Assembly (NCBI GenBank): GCA_036023115.1
Contig: JAYKKT010000064.1
Coordinates: forward strand, 8,688,501-8,752,500
Reading direction: 5' to 3'
DNA from: Brasenia schreberi
Lineage: Eukaryota > Streptophyta > Magnoliopsida > Nymphaeales > Cabombaceae
Length of the DNA stretch: 64,000 nt
The notes under the pieces are model-generated. The model was not told the origin of the DNA and searched no databases. It saw only the letters and a program-made list of their open reading frames with translations. The translations under genes and the position numbers were made by a program. Each line of letters starts with the position of its first letter. The first letter of the stretch is position 1. Positions 61,880-64,000 of the stretch are shown piece after piece.

Positions 61880-62350
61880 CTTAGAACTACTTCATTTTAT
61901 ATAACACCACGGGTATTCGGGTGTCTTTGTTATGTGCATATTCATGGTTTGTTTCAAGATAAGTTAGATCCTATAGCGACCACTTGTGGGTTTCTTAGTT
62001 ATTCAATTGAAAAAAAAGGTTATATGTTATGATCCAAAAGCACATAAGAGATATGTGTTTATTAATGTCAACTTCTTTGAAACCACTCCATATTTTCCAA
62101 GTGAAATTGTGTCATCAAGTTCAACCGTGGAAGAGCAGGTGCTGCCGATATAGAGAAAAAGGATATATAGCAGGAAGAAAAGAAGTTGAAATTTGAAAGT
62201 CTACACAAAGGGAGATAGGAATATATTTATGCTCAATCCACCGGACACTATGAAAGTCTATACAAAGGAAGATAGGAAGATATTTATGCCCAATCCTCAA
62301 GATACTGTGGACCAAGGAGGAGATTCCTCCTCAGATTAAGACAGTGATAC
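61880..62350 (+). mobile_element. Copia integrase-to-RT linker fragment
   Basis: The frame reads TPRVFGCLCYVHIHGLFQDK, then LDPIATTCGFLSYSIEKKGY and, after a stop, YDPKAHKRYVFINVNFFETT. This is the conserved segment after the copia integrase core. A tandem duplication of about 65 bases (62190-62310) follows. No LTR was seen. Confidence 0.7.
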
Positions 62351-62459
62351 CTTGGGGGAAAAGGCAATGATGAGTTAAAGTTAGGAACTCCTATTGCTCT
62401 CAAAAAAAGAAAAAAGATTATGTAGTAAATATCTTATCACTCAATTTATGCCATATGAT

Positions 62460-63779
62460 CATCTATCTCCAAACTCCGCCCATGTAAGGGATCACTCTTG
62501 CATTGCCGGTCCCAAGCCCGGATAAAAGATGAGGGTTGTGTTAGGCTTCCGACAGCCACCGTAAAACTTTGTTGGATTTTTATAACATGGATTACAAAAA
62601 TTATGAGCATTACTTTGGGGCGTCCCCGCCTAACGACGTGCTGTAGAGCCCGAATGCAATAATAAGTAAGCAAGGACCACTACATTTTTGCCCGAATGTA
62701 GTGAATCAATTGCAGAGAGGGTTCCCACATCATGGACGGGTGTGGATAAAGAAGTTAGTCCCGCTATATTGTCGCCCGAATGTAATGAAAAATTTTCAGA
62801 GAGAGTCTCCGCATTTTGAATATGGACGGATGCGGGGGATAAGAAAACTAGTCCTAGATAATAAGATTCGTATTGGTTCTTTGAATATCGGACCATTATC
62901 CGGTAAGCTAATGGAGGTGATAGACACTATGATTCGGAGAAAGATTCATATTCTATGTTTACAAGAGACAAAATGGGTTAGAGAAAAAGCAAAGGAGACA
63001 GAGGATAAAAGTTTTAAATTATGGTAAAGAAAAGGCTCGAAACGGAGTTGGTATTATCATAAATAAAGATTTAAAGGATAATATAGTAGACATACAACGA
63101 TATGGTGACCGAATCATGATGTTGAAATTAGTGTTAGGAGCATTACGCACCCTAAGTAGGACTAGAAGATATATAAAAACAGCTTTTTGGGAAGAGTTAG
63201 ATAAGGTGATTCAAAAGATTCCACAAAGGGAGATGATTTGTTTAGGAGGAGACTTAAATGGACATATCAGTAAAGAGGCATTAGGATATCAAGGTATTTA
63301 TGAAAACTTTGGTTTTGGGAATATAAATCAGGAAGGTAAGGTAATTTTAAATTTTTCTTTGGCATTTGATCTCTTTATAGTCAATACAATCTTCAAAAAA
63401 TGAGATGAACATTTAATTACTTATAAGAGTGGCTTATTACAAACACAAATTGATTACTTTATTTGTAGAAAAAAAGATAGAGCGTGTTGTAAAGATTGCA
63501 AGGTAATTTCAGGAGAAAGCTCAACCACCCAACATCAACTTTTAGTTATGGATTTATAAATAAAAAAATGAACAAAGAAGAAAAGAGTGCATCGAGCTAT
63601 TCGGACTAAATGGTGGAACCTCAAAAGCGAGAAAGAAGATGTATTTAAACAGAAAGTCCTTCAAGGAGATGTTTGGAATTATGTTGGTACACCCTGTAAT
63701 ATGTGGAACAATATGGCTATACATATTAAGAAAGTGGCGAAAGATGTGTTAGGTGTATCTAAGGGAGGTGTACCGGCAC
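62460..63779 (+). mobile_element. RTE-type LINE, 5' region and endonuclease, interrupted on the right
   Basis: The 5' region (GCATTGCCGGTCCCAAGCCC, GGGTTGTGTTAGGCTTCCG) leads into a frame starting about 62850: RIGSLNIGPLSGKLMEVID, IHILCLQETKW, then after a frameshift ARNGVGIIINKDL, REMICLGGDLNGHIS, YENFGFGNINQEGKVILNF, IDYFICRK and QHQLLVMDL. These are the Q-E-T, G-D-x-N and H-x-x-L-x-x-D blocks of the RTE endonuclease. It runs to VLGVSKGGVPAP and is cut there by a hAT terminus at 63780. At least three disabling changes are seen. Confidence 0.85.
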
Positions 63780-64000
63780 CAGTGTTGTCTGACGCGTATC
63801 GTATCGTGTATCGCTGGACTCCACGATATGGGTGTATCACTTTCAGTGGAGCTCACTTGCCTTATTTGTCCCATCCTTTATCCTTTTTCCTGTTTCATGA
63901 ATATCTTTCTTTCAATATATTTTCATTTTCTAAATCCATTCTTATTTTATCTGCAATATGTTTGTACAGTTCAGATACTTCTGCTAGACCCTTATATCAC
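63780..64000 (+). mobile_element. Left end of a second hAT element of the GATACG group
   Basis: It begins CAGTGTTGTCTGACGCG with CGTATCGTATCGTGTATCG and CCACGATATGGGTGTATC. This is the same terminus as the 1135-bp element at 2646-3780, whose right end read inward is CAATGTTGTCTGACGCG. It interrupts the RTE frame after GVPAP. The eight bases before it, ACCGGCAC, are the predicted target duplication; the other end is outside the window. Confidence 0.75.

Overview
The window is nuclear DNA of a flowering plant. It is AT-rich and dominated by intron-bearing genes, plant retrotransposons, hAT elements and microsatellites. The nuclear-plant assignment rests on the 3' half of an actin-related protein 7 gene (a plant-specific chromatin ARP), PC-esterase genes of the TRICHOME BIREFRINGENCE-LIKE type, fragments of plastid pyruvate kinase and PPR genes, and copia/RTE/hAT elements of plant type. 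The species cannot be named from this sequence alone.

Layout. 1-4.8 kb: a patchwork of broken, intron-less host-gene fragments (plastid pyruvate kinase, phosphoglycerate-kinase-like, an RRM-like/coiled-coil protein, PPR), interrupted by a 1135-bp hAT element with a perfect 8-bp target duplication and ending in the polypurine tract and LTR of a copia element. 4.8-6.2 kb: more retroelement-like sequence. 6.3-8.6 kb: ARP7, with four intact 3' exons behind what looks like a decayed upstream exon. 8.6-15.5 kb: largely unrecognised, with one MITE-like element and the last three exons of a minus-strand EF-hand-like gene. 15.6-17 kb: a decayed RTE LINE.

17.9-41 kb holds a tandem cluster of one gene family. 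There are two intact four-exon PC-esterase genes (A at 19.3-22.1 kb, C at 38.0-40.8 kb) and one pseudogene (B at 30.2-31.4 kb). There are also an exon-1 relic (18.6 kb) and two stand-alone copies of the shared upstream region (27.0 and 34.0-34.9 kb). The units are separated by RTE and L1-type LINE pieces, a MITE with 8-bp target duplications, and long microsatellites.

42-64 kb is a nested transposon landscape: a minus-strand copia element with both LTRs; an L1-type LINE fragment split by a 4381-bp hAT element (perfect 8-bp duplication, intron-containing but broken transposase); a gypsy gag relic; a plus-strand copia element with 402-bp and about 430-bp LTRs; RTE LINE fragments; and the terminus of a second hAT element of the same type as the one at 2.6 kb.

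No multi-gene pathway is visible. The likely active genes are PC-esterases A and C (predicted Golgi polysaccharide O-acetylation or esterase enzymes), possibly ARP7 (nuclear, chromatin remodelling) and the minus-strand gene ending at 13.6 kb. I found no CRISPR array, rRNA, tRNA or bacterial-type operon.
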